Shown here in pieces: positions 53,652 through 61,364 of a DNA stretch of 64,000 bases. The stretch is from JAGQPD01 sp020426865. Its GTDB lineage: Bacteria; Planctomycetota; Planctomycetia; Pirellulales; Pirellulaceae. The notes beneath the pieces are model-generated. The model was given only the letters and a program-made list of their open reading frames with translations. It was not told the DNA's origin and made no database searches. The stretch covers positions 868,001 to 932,000 of the forward strand of contig JAWKTN010000001.1 in the NCBI GenBank assembly GCA_041399065.1, read 5' to 3'. Each line of letters begins with the position of its first letter. Positions within the stretch are counted from its first letter, which is position 1. Made by a program: the position numbers and the translations under genes.

Positions 53652-54437
53652 GTGTGTAAGTTTTTCTCGATGCTTGGGGCATCAAGGCAGATCATAATGC
53701 CATTGGCCGCCGTGACTGTTCTTAACATTCACTGTTTGGCGCAAGATCAAGCGTGCGGACTTCCTGTTCCTGGTCGACTGTTCTGCGATGACTTCAATGA
53801 CGGAAGTATATCGGATGGCATTCCCGGGACGTGGCTACCAGGTGCATCACCGGGTGGTTTAAGAGACGCGAGCAGCGGCGACTTTGTGGTAACGCATTCC
53901 GCCAGTATGAGTACGTATGTTCAAGAGCTGAATGGTGTTCGCGATTTGTCAATACGAACGAAGTTTAATCTTCCAAATACGAGTCGAGGTGGGGCAGACG
54001 AACTGAACCTCTGGGCGAGATCGCCGCTGCCACCTGCTGTCGACGACCCAGCTGCATATGTTGGCGGCATCAATGTCGACGGGGTGATTTACATTGTCTA
54101 TTTCAGCGGCGACCGAGTTAGTACGGTACTTCGGTCTGCGAGCACTTCCATCGACCCGGTAAACAACGATGTCTTTCTCCAGTTCGATATTTTCGGGAAC
54201 GAATTGAGTCTTACCGCTTGGCAGGACGGTAGTGCGAAGCCTAGTTCCCCGCAACTGGTCGCCAGAGACAACCGACTTCGTGAAGGAGGGCAGGTTGGGT
54301 TTTCCTTCAGTCCCATGGGCGGAACGGATTCGGCAACGCTTCGTTATTTTGAGGTCGTCCCTGAACCTTCATCCATTCTACTACTCGGGTTGAGTTTGAC
54401 GGTGTTCACGGTGCGACGGCGACGTGGCCAGCTCTAA
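53652..54437 (+). CDS. Secreted PEP-CTERM protein, DDFNDG paralogue 1
   Basis: 261 residues from the GTG at 53652, with GGGAG 8 bases upstream as in paralogue 2; an ATG at 53637 lies inside the shared leader box. Signal peptide region RQIIMPLAAVTVLNIHCLAQ. The mature part begins RLFCDDFNDGSISDGIPGTW LPG, like four other proteins in this cluster, followed by a LamG-like beta sandwich (NDVFLQFDIFGNELSLTAWQ near the end) . The C-terminus VVPEPSSILLLGLSLTVFTV plus RRRR is a classic PEP-CTERM tail. The role is probably extracellular carbohydrate or matrix binding, by fold only. Confidence 0.9.
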   Translation: MCKFFSMLGASRQIIMPLAAVTVLNIHCLAQDQACGLPVPGRLFCDDFNDGSISDGIPGTWLPGASPGGLRDASSGDFVVTHSASMSTYVQELNGVRDLSIRTKFNLPNTSRGGADELNLWARSPLPPAVDDPAAYVGGINVDGVIYIVYFSGDRVSTVLRSASTSIDPVNNDVFLQFDIFGNELSLTAWQDGSAKPSSPQLVARDNRLREGGQVGFSFSPMGGTDSATLRYFEVVPEPSSILLLGLSLTVFTVRRRRGQL

Positions 54438-54523
54438 CCCGATCACTGACAGCCGGACTAGCGAATTTCGTATTTTATACTCGCGAAAGTGCTGAACGAC
54501 ATATTGAGTCGCGAATTGGAATT

Positions 54524-55339
54524 CTAGCAGAATCTTCGGCTTGCGTTATCGGTCGAGTCAATATTGTAATGACCGCAAGGGGCAGGCCGCGACCTAGCGG
54601 GCGCCTCCATGGCAGCTACGTAAGGGATCGCATTGAAGGCATAAGCGCTAAGTACGGCTTCATCCAGGACAAGTGCTAAAACACCACCGTCGACACAGAA
54701 CCCACTAAAACCATCGCAATACCCGATTGACGAGAACGTCGACAATGATAGATTGAGCTCAACAATTGGGTTTCCCCCCATGTTCAACGTTGTCAGCTGA
54801 TCCATGTCGCCGAAAGCTCCGCTCTCGATGCTCGTGATCTGATTGCCGCCTAGGTTCAGCCACTGCAGGTTGTCGAGTCCATCGAAGTCACCGCTCTCGA
54901 TGTTTGTGATTTGATTGAAGCCCAAGTCCAACGTCTGCAGGTTGGCCAGTCCGTCGAAGGCACGGCTTTCGACGCTGGTGATCTGATTGCCGGTCAGGTC
55001 GAGAACCGGCAAGTTGGTTAATCCCGTGAAGTCGCCCTTCTCAAGGTGAGTCAGTTGATTATTGGACAAACCGAGCTGCACAAGACGGTCGAATGCATGA
55101 TCTGGCACGGTCGCCAGCCTGTTATCGGAAAGAAGCAACGTGTGCGCTTCCGTCAGCAGATTTGCCCCGTCGAGGTCCTCAATTCCGAGACGTTGAAACG
55201 AGACAACGCCTGCTGCACTCGGATTAAACCCTGGCACATCGATCAGGTCCAGCAAACCGTCACCATCCGTATCCACAGCGAACGCCGGACAGGAAAGTAA
55301 TAGAGACAACAAAACGAGAAATGGTGTGGACAGTCGCAT
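54524..55339 (-). CDS. Secreted leucine-rich-repeat protein
   Basis: 271 residues from the ATG at 55337-55339, with GGAGA 7 bases upstream. Signal peptide MRLSTPFLVLLSLLLSCPAFA. A calcium-loop-like start VDTDGDGLLDLIDVPGF leads into about six LRRs of 24 residues (LVQLGLSNNQLTHLEKGDFT, LPVLDLTGNQITSVESRAFD, LQTLDLGFNQITNIESGDFD, LQWLNLGGNQITSIESGAFG). The last repeat is followed by a Cys-containing cap (GYCDGFSGFCVDGG). No PEP-CTERM or dockerin is visible, so the C-terminus after the cap may be altered. LRRs mediate protein binding; the target is unknown. A decayed copy lies at 57416-57882. Confidence 0.9.
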   Translation of the reverse strand: MRLSTPFLVLLSLLLSCPAFAVDTDGDGLLDLIDVPGFNPSAAGVVSFQRLGIEDLDGANLLTEAHTLLLSDNRLATVPDHAFDRLVQLGLSNNQLTHLEKGDFTGLTNLPVLDLTGNQITSVESRAFDGLANLQTLDLGFNQITNIESGDFDGLDNLQWLNLGGNQITSIESGAFGDMDQLTTLNMGGNPIVELNLSLSTFSSIGYCDGFSGFCVDGGVLALVLDEAVLSAYAFNAIPYVAAMEAPARSRPAPCGHYNIDSTDNASRRFC

Positions 55340-55724
55340 CACACGTCTCCGTGGCATTCTGATGTGACGAAAGATGACTTGCGAACGTTGGGGTGGAATA
55401 CTGGTCGATTGCAATTGAACAACGTAAGAAGCTCTGGCGTTGCCCGGCAATGCCACTAAGTCTTTAGACGGAGGCCTTAGTCGAGATTACGCCCGAGCGG
55501 GGAAAAAAGGGCTATTTTTTCGACGAGTGTGCATCTGACCTGACCCACGATCTGTCGGATCGTTTTCGAGACTCCGCAGATCTCCAATCTGCTCGGACAT
55601 TCCGATGCGTATGCAGCAGAATTGCTCAAACCGAGTAATTTGCGCGCAAGTGCGATCTGCGATTCCGTCTATAACTACTAGAGGAGTACGACTCAGCTTT
55701 TCAACTTAGGTAGGAGTGTCGGTG
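55340..55724. other. Divergent intergenic region
   Basis: Apart from the shared leader box at its right end, it contains a GGGAAAAAAGGG / CTATTTTTTCG patch near 55500-55520 and no open frame with a family motif. Confidence 0.4.
55686..55716 (+). promoter_or_regulatory. Shared leader box, copy 2
   Basis: 31 bases from GTACGACTCAG to TAGGAG, matching 53613-53643 except at four positions. The ribosome site is within the box, and ATG follows after 8 bases in both. Confidence 0.5.
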
Positions 55725-56528
55725 ATGCATCCAATTCGACTTTTCGCCATCTACGTGCTTTTATTGGCCGTTCCCGCGATCTCAGGCGCAGCGGTCTTGC
55801 CTTTTTTTGAGGACTTTGAAGATGGGGACGCGACCGATGGTTCGCCCGCGACGTGGAGTCCTGGCGCACAACCTACCGGTACGAGAATCGTGTCTGGCGG
55901 TGACTACATCTTTACTGCCTCCTCTCTCGCATCATCGTACGTTGAAGAGTCCGCAGATCTTGTTGGCGACATATCGATTCAAACACAGATTCGATTCCTC
56001 GAAACGAACGCAGAGTCTTATGCCGGAGTGTTCGCACGCAGTCCTGATTTCCGAAGTTACTGGGGTGGCATTACAGATTCCGGGCAACTCTATATCGGAG
56101 AAGAGCTGGAAAATGGCACTTCCACCAACGTGCGCGGGCCGGTATCTACCGGGATCAATGCGCGTGTGAATGATGCGTTGCTTCAGTTTGACGTATTCGG
56201 TAACACAATAGGTCTCACTGCGTGGGAGGACGGTCGTGACAAGCCCATGCAACCGCAAATCAGTTTTCAGGACGATTCGCTCGTATCTGGAACGTTCGGC
56301 CTCTTTATCCAAAGCAACGCGTCTACTAAGGTCGCATTTCGTTGGTTCGAGGCAGTTCCAGAGCCGTCCACTCTTGTGTTATTGGTATTCGGCCTTTTGT
56401 ATTTGGTTCAACACCGGATCTCGAACCCGCTCTTTACCGCGGGAAAGTGTTTTGACGCGTTTTCGCACCTCAATCACGCAGGTGCCCCAAAGACACATGC
56501 AACCGGAGGATTGAAGCTCTGGCATTGA
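55725..56528 (+). CDS. Secreted PEP-CTERM protein, DDFNDG paralogue 2, with extended tail
   Basis: 267 residues from the ATG at 55725, 8 bases after TAGGAG. Signal peptide MHPIRLFAIYVLLLAVPAIS. FFEDFEDGDATDGSPATWSPG matches the start of paralogue 1. LamG-like core with YWGGITDSGQLYIGEELENG and DALLQFDVFGNTIGLTAWED. The sorting tail AVPEPSTLVLLVFGLLYLVQ is followed by about 38 further residues (HRISNPLFTAGKC ... KLWH) where related proteins stop after a few basic residues. This suggests a lost stop or frameshift at the end, which could interfere with exosortase processing. Confidence 0.88.
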   Translation: MHPIRLFAIYVLLLAVPAISGAAVLPFFEDFEDGDATDGSPATWSPGAQPTGTRIVSGGDYIFTASSLASSYVEESADLVGDISIQTQIRFLETNAESYAGVFARSPDFRSYWGGITDSGQLYIGEELENGTSTNVRGPVSTGINARVNDALLQFDVFGNTIGLTAWEDGRDKPMQPQISFQDDSLVSGTFGLFIQSNASTKVAFRWFEAVPEPSTLVLLVFGLLYLVQHRISNPLFTAGKCFDAFSHLNHAGAPKTHATGGLKLWH

Positions 56529-56655
56529 CGTGGTTGAGCCGTGTTTTCGTTTCATACCAAACCGTCTTGCCCAACGAGTCGCTGGCCGATGTCTTGCTCC
56601 TTATGACTTTTGCAAGGTAATGACACACCGCGTTACGAACACTTGAGGTAACCCC

Positions 56656-57414
56656 ATGAGCCGACTAAAAAACTCGTTCACGACTGTCATGGTATTCGCC
56701 ATCGGAGTCGTGACGACTGCTATTAACTCCCCGCTATCAGGACAAGAAGTCCAAGTTGTTGTGCCCAATATATACGAGTCGTCCGAAGGAAATGCGATTG
56801 GCTATTCGGCCTCCTTCGGCTTTCCGATCAAGAGCCAGGAAGTTTTTCCTTCCTCGGAATTTGCGTCAGTGCCCGATTTACAACGATGGATAACGGGTTA
56901 CAGACTTCGGCCGGACGCAATTGCAACGCTTCCTCGCACAATCAACTACGGCGACGTGCAGATTCGCATGTCGACAACGCCCAAGGGACCGAATGACCTC
57001 AGCTTCACATTTGCTGACAATGTCGGACCTGACGAGACGATTGTTCTGGACACAGGCGAGTTCTCTGTAACGGCGAAAGCGGCATCCGGCCCAGGCCCAA
57101 GGCCATTTGATTACGTCTATCAATTCGACACGCCATTCTATTACGATCCCAACCAAGGCAACTTACTCTTGGAGTTTCGCAGTCGTTCGGGTTGGGTAAA
57201 TGCAAGTCCTATCTTCGATGCACATGATGATGTTTACGGTGCCGCCGGGATCAGCATCGGGGCTGCAAACTTCAGTTCCAACGTGGCAACAGTCCGTTTC
57301 CCAGTTGAGGTGTACCAGTTCACGTTTGCTGTTCCTGAGCTGCAAAGCGTCACCCTGGCGGGTATTGGCTTGTTGGCACTATTAGCAATTAGGACTTCTT
57401 GGAAGACGGTGTAG
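56656..57414 (+). CDS. Secreted protein with PEP-CTERM-like tail
   Basis: 252 residues, ATG with GAGG 9 bases upstream. Signal peptide SFTTVMVFAIGVVTTAINSP. The mature part begins QEVQVVVPNIYESSEGNAIG, with FGFPIKSQEVFPSSEFA and a beta-rich body (YGDVQIRMSTTPKGPNDLSF). The tail is VPELQSVTLAGIGLLALLAI followed by RTSWK: PEL in place of PEP but otherwise a sorting tail. No family beyond this. It is not of the DDFNDG group. It sits between paralogue 2 and an LRR pseudogene. Confidence 0.85.
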   Translation: MSRLKNSFTTVMVFAIGVVTTAINSPLSGQEVQVVVPNIYESSEGNAIGYSASFGFPIKSQEVFPSSEFASVPDLQRWITGYRLRPDAIATLPRTINYGDVQIRMSTTPKGPNDLSFTFADNVGPDETIVLDTGEFSVTAKAASGPGPRPFDYVYQFDTPFYYDPNQGNLLLEFRSRSGWVNASPIFDAHDDVYGAAGISIGAANFSSNVATVRFPVEVYQFTFAVPELQSVTLAGIGLLALLAIRTSWKTV

Positions 57415-57415
57415 T

Positions 57416-57882
57416 CTACACGAAGTTCATTTCCAAATTCCGCTTCTGCAACTTGATAGGCCCGTCAGGATCGCCACTCTCGACGCTGGAGGTTTTATGG
57501 CTGTTCAAGTACGTTGTCCGTGGGGCGATCAGTCCACCGCAGCGGCTATCGATGCTCGTGATCTGATTGTACCGACCTGGCGAGCGGCGTCGTTGTCGTT
57601 GCGAGAAAAACACCGCCAAGTCCGTCAATTTCCTCGATGAAACATTCACACCACCTGTTGCATTTGGGCCAACCCGGTACTGTCGATAGGGTTGAGCGAC
57701 CCGTTGCCGTCCATATCGTCGGCAATAACTGAACCGAATGGAAACACTACCGCGGTGTGCATCAGGAATGAACGCACAGCACAATTGCAAATCCAAAAGA
57801 CATGCACATGTCGCACGACGCCGTCGCCCAAAGTGCCGACATGCGAACGTGACAACAAGCACCGGCTACTGATGTGAAACAA
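57416..57882 (-). pseudogene. Decayed copy of the LRR gene
   Basis: Pieces in different minus frames match the LRR gene at 54524-55339: a former signal peptide plus ADDMDGNGSLNPIDSTG (compare VDTDGDGLLDLIDVPG), then YNQITSIDSRCGG (compare NQITSIESGAFG) and SVESGDPDGPIKLQKR. TCGATGCTCGTGATCTGATT is identical to the intact gene, so the relation is firm. Several frame changes and the loss of most repeats mean no functional product. Confidence 0.7.
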
Positions 57883-58434
57883 GTGTACGGCCGTTTGCGG
57901 CGGCAGTTTTTCACGACAATTACTGGTTGCGGAACGTCGCTATGGAACCGGGTGTGGCGATTCCTACCACGGGTCGTGCAAATGGTGGGAACGCAAGGCG
58001 GCTGCGCCGTCGGATGAACGCCGCACGTCGTCTGTAACGCGCGCATGTGGTCGACGACCATTCGTCGCATTGCACCGCGAACGCGCGTTAGGAGCGATCT
58101 TTGGGGGGACCGTTTTCGGAGCGCGACGTCCAATAATACGTTGAAGGTCCAAATGTCCAATATTTTGCTGGCCTTCTGGTCTATCTCTTGCCACCCCTAC
58201 GAAGATCGAATGCCGAAACAAGGACAACAACCAGTCACATTGCGGACTGACACGAGATTCTTGACGGGTCCCTGCGAAGACTCCACCGATCGGTTCCGGC
58301 ACCGAAATGGTGTCTGCTATAACGATGTGCGCGTACTTCCGTCCGGTTCTTCCTTCTATTAGCTTAGGGTCGCACGCCCGCCGGATTGATTTTGACTGAT
58401 GGTTCTTATTTCCGCAACATGGAGACATATTGCT
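57883..58434. other. Intergenic region with gene remnants
   Basis: Besides the sigma factor remnant there is no gene with a start signal and family motif. The region is the leader of the disrupted gene at 58435. Confidence 0.4.
57990..58150 (-). pseudogene. Remnant of an ECF sigma factor (TIGR02999-like)
   Basis: The minus frame reads GAMRRMVVDHMRAL, which resembles the AMRRILVDHARRR core of the planctomycete/acidobacterial ECF sigma group often named TIGR02999. The flanks do not continue the homology in one frame (upstream NVLLDVALRKRSPQRSLL), so this is at best an eroded piece. Confidence 0.35.
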
Positions 58435-59184
58435 ATGAGTATTAGCCGAATCGTACTGTCTATGACGTTTTTGTCTATGGCGTTTTTGTTTTCAACGCTT
58501 ATTCTTTCTGCGTCCGCCCAAGTGCTTCCATTCAACGACGAGTTTAACGATGCTCACGACGATGGTTTGCCTGTGCTTTGGCGCATGGCGGGAGACGGCG
58601 CGGGGTCGGGAGGAACACGAACGGTTCAAGATGGATCGTTCATAATCACCGGTTCAGGATACACATCCTCTTTTGTGAACGGTACTGAATCAACCACTGA
58701 CGTAAGCGTTGAAGCGACCATCAATTTTCTTTAACCGGTGGGATTATGGGGCTTCGCCACAAGGGCTGGCGACGGTTTTTACTGGGGCTACATGGGTGCT
58801 GATGGGAGAATCGGTCTGGGGGATACAAAGGCAGGCTCAAATACCTGGTTTCTAGACGAACAACCCACTGATCTTAACCCCTTCGACGACGACATCTCGT
58901 TGAGAATGAACGTGCGAGATGTCCCCAGCGGCGTGGAACTCTCGCTGTATGCGTGGGGCGAGAACGAAGAAGCACCTGCTGACCCTCAGTTGCGGTTCGT
59001 CGATGTCAACCGTAAACACACTGTAGGAACGCTCGGAATGTTCATTAACCAAGGGTCACCGGCCAGCGTCGCGGTTCGACATTATCAGGCCGCCGTACCG
59101 GAACCGTCCCTGCTGTCTCTAGCGATATTGGCGTTCGTGACACGCATACGTGACATTCGCCGCCAAAAGGCGTTCCTGCGGTGA
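58435..59184 (+). pseudogene. DDFNDG-type PEP-CTERM gene with an in-frame TAA (paralogue 3)
   Basis: ATG at 58435 with GGAG about 10 bases upstream and a signal peptide (SISRIVLSMTFLSMAFLFST). FNDEFNDAHDDGLPVLWRM opens the family domain. Codon 100 is TAA (58732-58734), after SVEATINFL; without a frame change the family sequence continues: GLWGFATRAGDGFYWGYMGA, SLYAWGENEEAPADPQLRFV, and the tail AVPEPSLLSLAILAFVT plus RIRDIRRQ. So this is one gene of 249 codons broken by a single point change, or a case of stop-codon readthrough. The rest is well preserved, which points to a recent event. Confidence 0.8.
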
Positions 59185-59227
59185 AGCTATCTCGGCATCT
59201 GCCAACGATTCGCTGGAAATTGGGTCA

Positions 59228-59683
59228 TCACAGTATACAGAACGCAGTAGCGGTTTGATCGACGCACACAACGTCGAGAGGCGTGTGGCAACGTGAACGC
59301 GCGAGAGACGCGATTCTATGCGGCCGATTCTGTTGCTGCGCCATCAGTAACAGAGCGAATGGTGCTGCGAGGAAGATACCAGCCGGTTCTGGGACCGAAG
59401 TAGCGGGCGGGCTGCCGACCAATCCAAAGTTATCCCTCCACACCGTGTGGTCGGCAGCATCCACGATGCCGTTCCCATTTCCATCAGCCCGACGGTCTGT
59501 CGTCGAACCGAAGTTGTCCTTGCAGACCGTGTTGTCTGCGGCATCGACCACGCCGTTTCCGTTGTAGTCGCCGAGAAGTACGATAGTAAGGGTGTTGGCA
59601 TCGAGGGCGTCTGAAGTGTTAAGTTCTCCCGCGTAGAGGCCATAGAGCGATGCGTCAAGCCGGATATCGTGGGCCGGTATCAA
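59228..59683 (-). pseudogene. C-terminal remnant of a dockerin/PEP-CTERM protein
   Basis: The minus frame gives two dockerin-like calcium loops, GDYNGNGVVDAADNTVCKDN and GNGNGIVDAADHTVWRDNFG, then SVPEPAGIFLAAPFALLLM, a PEP-CTERM start, followed by about 30 extra residues (AQQQNRPH ... ATAFCIL) instead of a short basic end. There is no signal peptide. Its upstream end stops near 59683, where the fragment on the other strand begins. It is likely a truncated gene. Confidence 0.65.
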
Positions 59684-60086
59684 TAGCGATAGTCAGCTGG
59701 CACTTGGCGAAGACGATGCCGGCGGAGCGATCGCCAGCGATCATCGCACGGGAAGCAGTCTTCGTCCTCGCCAAACCGACGTCATTCTTCAATTGGATAT
59801 CGTCGGCGACCTCTTGTGCTTTACGGCCTGGGCCGATGGGACGGAAAAACCAGCCGCTCCCCAACTGTCGTTCCACGACAATACACTCCGCCGGGGTACG
59901 ATTGGAATTTGGGTCAACGCACCGGGATATTCCAAGGTTGCGTTTCGGTCGTTTGAGGCGGTTCCAGAGCCATCGGCCGTCGCACTGATTTCGTGTGGGC
60001 TACTCGATTTCAGCTGGCGTCGCGGGCGCACAAATCTCGCTGGTCTTCATCGCATCAGAATTGACCTTACGCGAGAATTGTCATAA
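59667..60086 (+). pseudogene. Truncated DDFNDG-type PEP-CTERM gene (paralogue 4)
   Basis: The frame SWAGINSDSQLALGEDDAGG followed by DVILQLDIVGDLLCFTAWAD and KVAFRSFEAVPEPSAVALIS matches the second half of paralogue 2 (YWGGITDSGQLYIGEELENG, DALLQFDVFGNTIGLTAWED, RWFEAVPEPST). The N-terminal half is missing: before about 59667 the sequence belongs to the minus-strand remnant. After the tail a basic segment (RRGRTNLAG) and a few residues precede the stop. Confidence 0.7.
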
Positions 60087-60186
60087 GGACAGTCGATGCT
60101 TCACGCTCCAGTAGGCTGTTACCGGTACCGTGAACGCCTTATCATGAAACCGCAACGACGCGCGGCGATCAAGACCACTGTTCGCC

Positions 60187-60903
60187 TCACTTCTGCCTAC
60201 CGCGTGCAAACACGCAGAGCGCACCGAAAACCGCCATCAACATTGTAGACGGCTCGGGTACGGACACATTTACGAATCGGTAAATGGCCGCCCCCCCTGG
60301 TGGAGCGACGGCATAAATTGCAGGAGTGCCACTCTGATACGTGGCATCTACTGCCGTTAGGGTTGGTTCTTCCGGCATCGGCTCGCCTGGCAGCCACGCC
60401 CAGGTCTTTATCGTGGTTCCAATGGCGTCAAAGCGAAGGAGAACGTCCGTTGTAGTGACGTCGAATGGAACGTTTCCAGCCGCCAGGATCACGTAATCAG
60501 CGCCGTCGCCTCGGCCGATGTAAAAGCCCCCGTCGGGTAATATCGCGTTCCAATATCCCGTCGCATCGGCCTCATTCCAGCGAGCACCTATTCCCATGCT
60601 GCTAAACGGAGCGACTCCGCGTACTTGTGATACCGCCGACGTATCCTCCAAGACAAAATCCGCGGGATCCGAGGCCATCGCATCTCCACTCGTATCGAAA
60701 CCATCGAGGGCCCTGAATATGTAGTCACCACTCGACACGTCGTACTCCACGGACGGAAGTTCGCGTGGTGTCCACTTGACCGGCGTCTCCGCGTCGCCGT
60801 CATTGAAATCGTCTTCGAATACGATCTGACAATTCCCGACGCTGCCGATTTGCAGCACAGCGGCGGTGACGAGGGAACCTACCAACATGATGTGAGTCTT
60901 CAT
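60187..60903 (-). CDS. Secreted PEP-CTERM protein, DDFNDG paralogue 5
   Basis: 238 residues from the ATG at 60901-60903, with GGAG about 10 bases upstream. Signal peptide KTHIMLVGSLVTAAVLQIGS. IVFEDDFNDGDAETPVKWTP opens the family domain, with YDVSSGDYIFRALDGFDTSG, ATGYWNAILPDGGFYIGRGD and DVLLRFDAIGTTIKTWAW matching the other paralogues. The tail VSVPEPSTMLMAVFGALCVF plus ARGRQK is a complete PEP-CTERM. This is one of the intact copies and the only one on the minus strand. Confidence 0.9.
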   Translation of the reverse strand: MKTHIMLVGSLVTAAVLQIGSVGNCQIVFEDDFNDGDAETPVKWTPRELPSVEYDVSSGDYIFRALDGFDTSGDAMASDPADFVLEDTSAVSQVRGVAPFSSMGIGARWNEADATGYWNAILPDGGFYIGRGDGADYVILAAGNVPFDVTTTDVLLRFDAIGTTIKTWAWLPGEPMPEEPTLTAVDATYQSGTPAIYAVAPPGGAAIYRFVNVSVPEPSTMLMAVFGALCVFARGRQK

Positions 60904-61364
60904 TTTCTGCAAACTCCAAGTACAAGGACAAGCACCGGGCACTCATTGTACTCGGCGGCTGGACCCATAAACGACATCTAGACGCAGATAACCTGTTGCA
61001 AAAGCCTTTCGGCCTTTCGTCGTAGGGTGATATTGCTCTCAATCTGCGCCCCCTATAAGAGTTATGCCGTAATCACAACAAAAAAGTTGCGGAAGAAGTT
61101 GGTTCTTTATCCGAATTTGTGGATAAGAAAGTACCAGTTTTTTTGTCGACGATCTCTCAACCTTGCGGCATTGTGGCGAAGCTTGAGGCAAAGCCGAAAG
61201 ACAGCATCCTACTTTTTTCAAATTACTTGGCACGCATGTCTACATCACTTAGCAAAACAACGAGACAAGCCAGCGGAACGACTCCATCGACGAGGTGCGC
61301 GTGGTGTTTGTATCGAGCTACCAACCGACGAAAGCTCTGCAACCAAGCGGAGTGTTCGGACGCC
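60904..61364. other. A/T-richer intergenic region
   Basis: Nothing with a family motif. It is visibly richer in A and T than its surroundings around 61060-61250. Frames on both strands look random. It contains the promoter of the minus gene at 60187. Confidence 0.4.
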
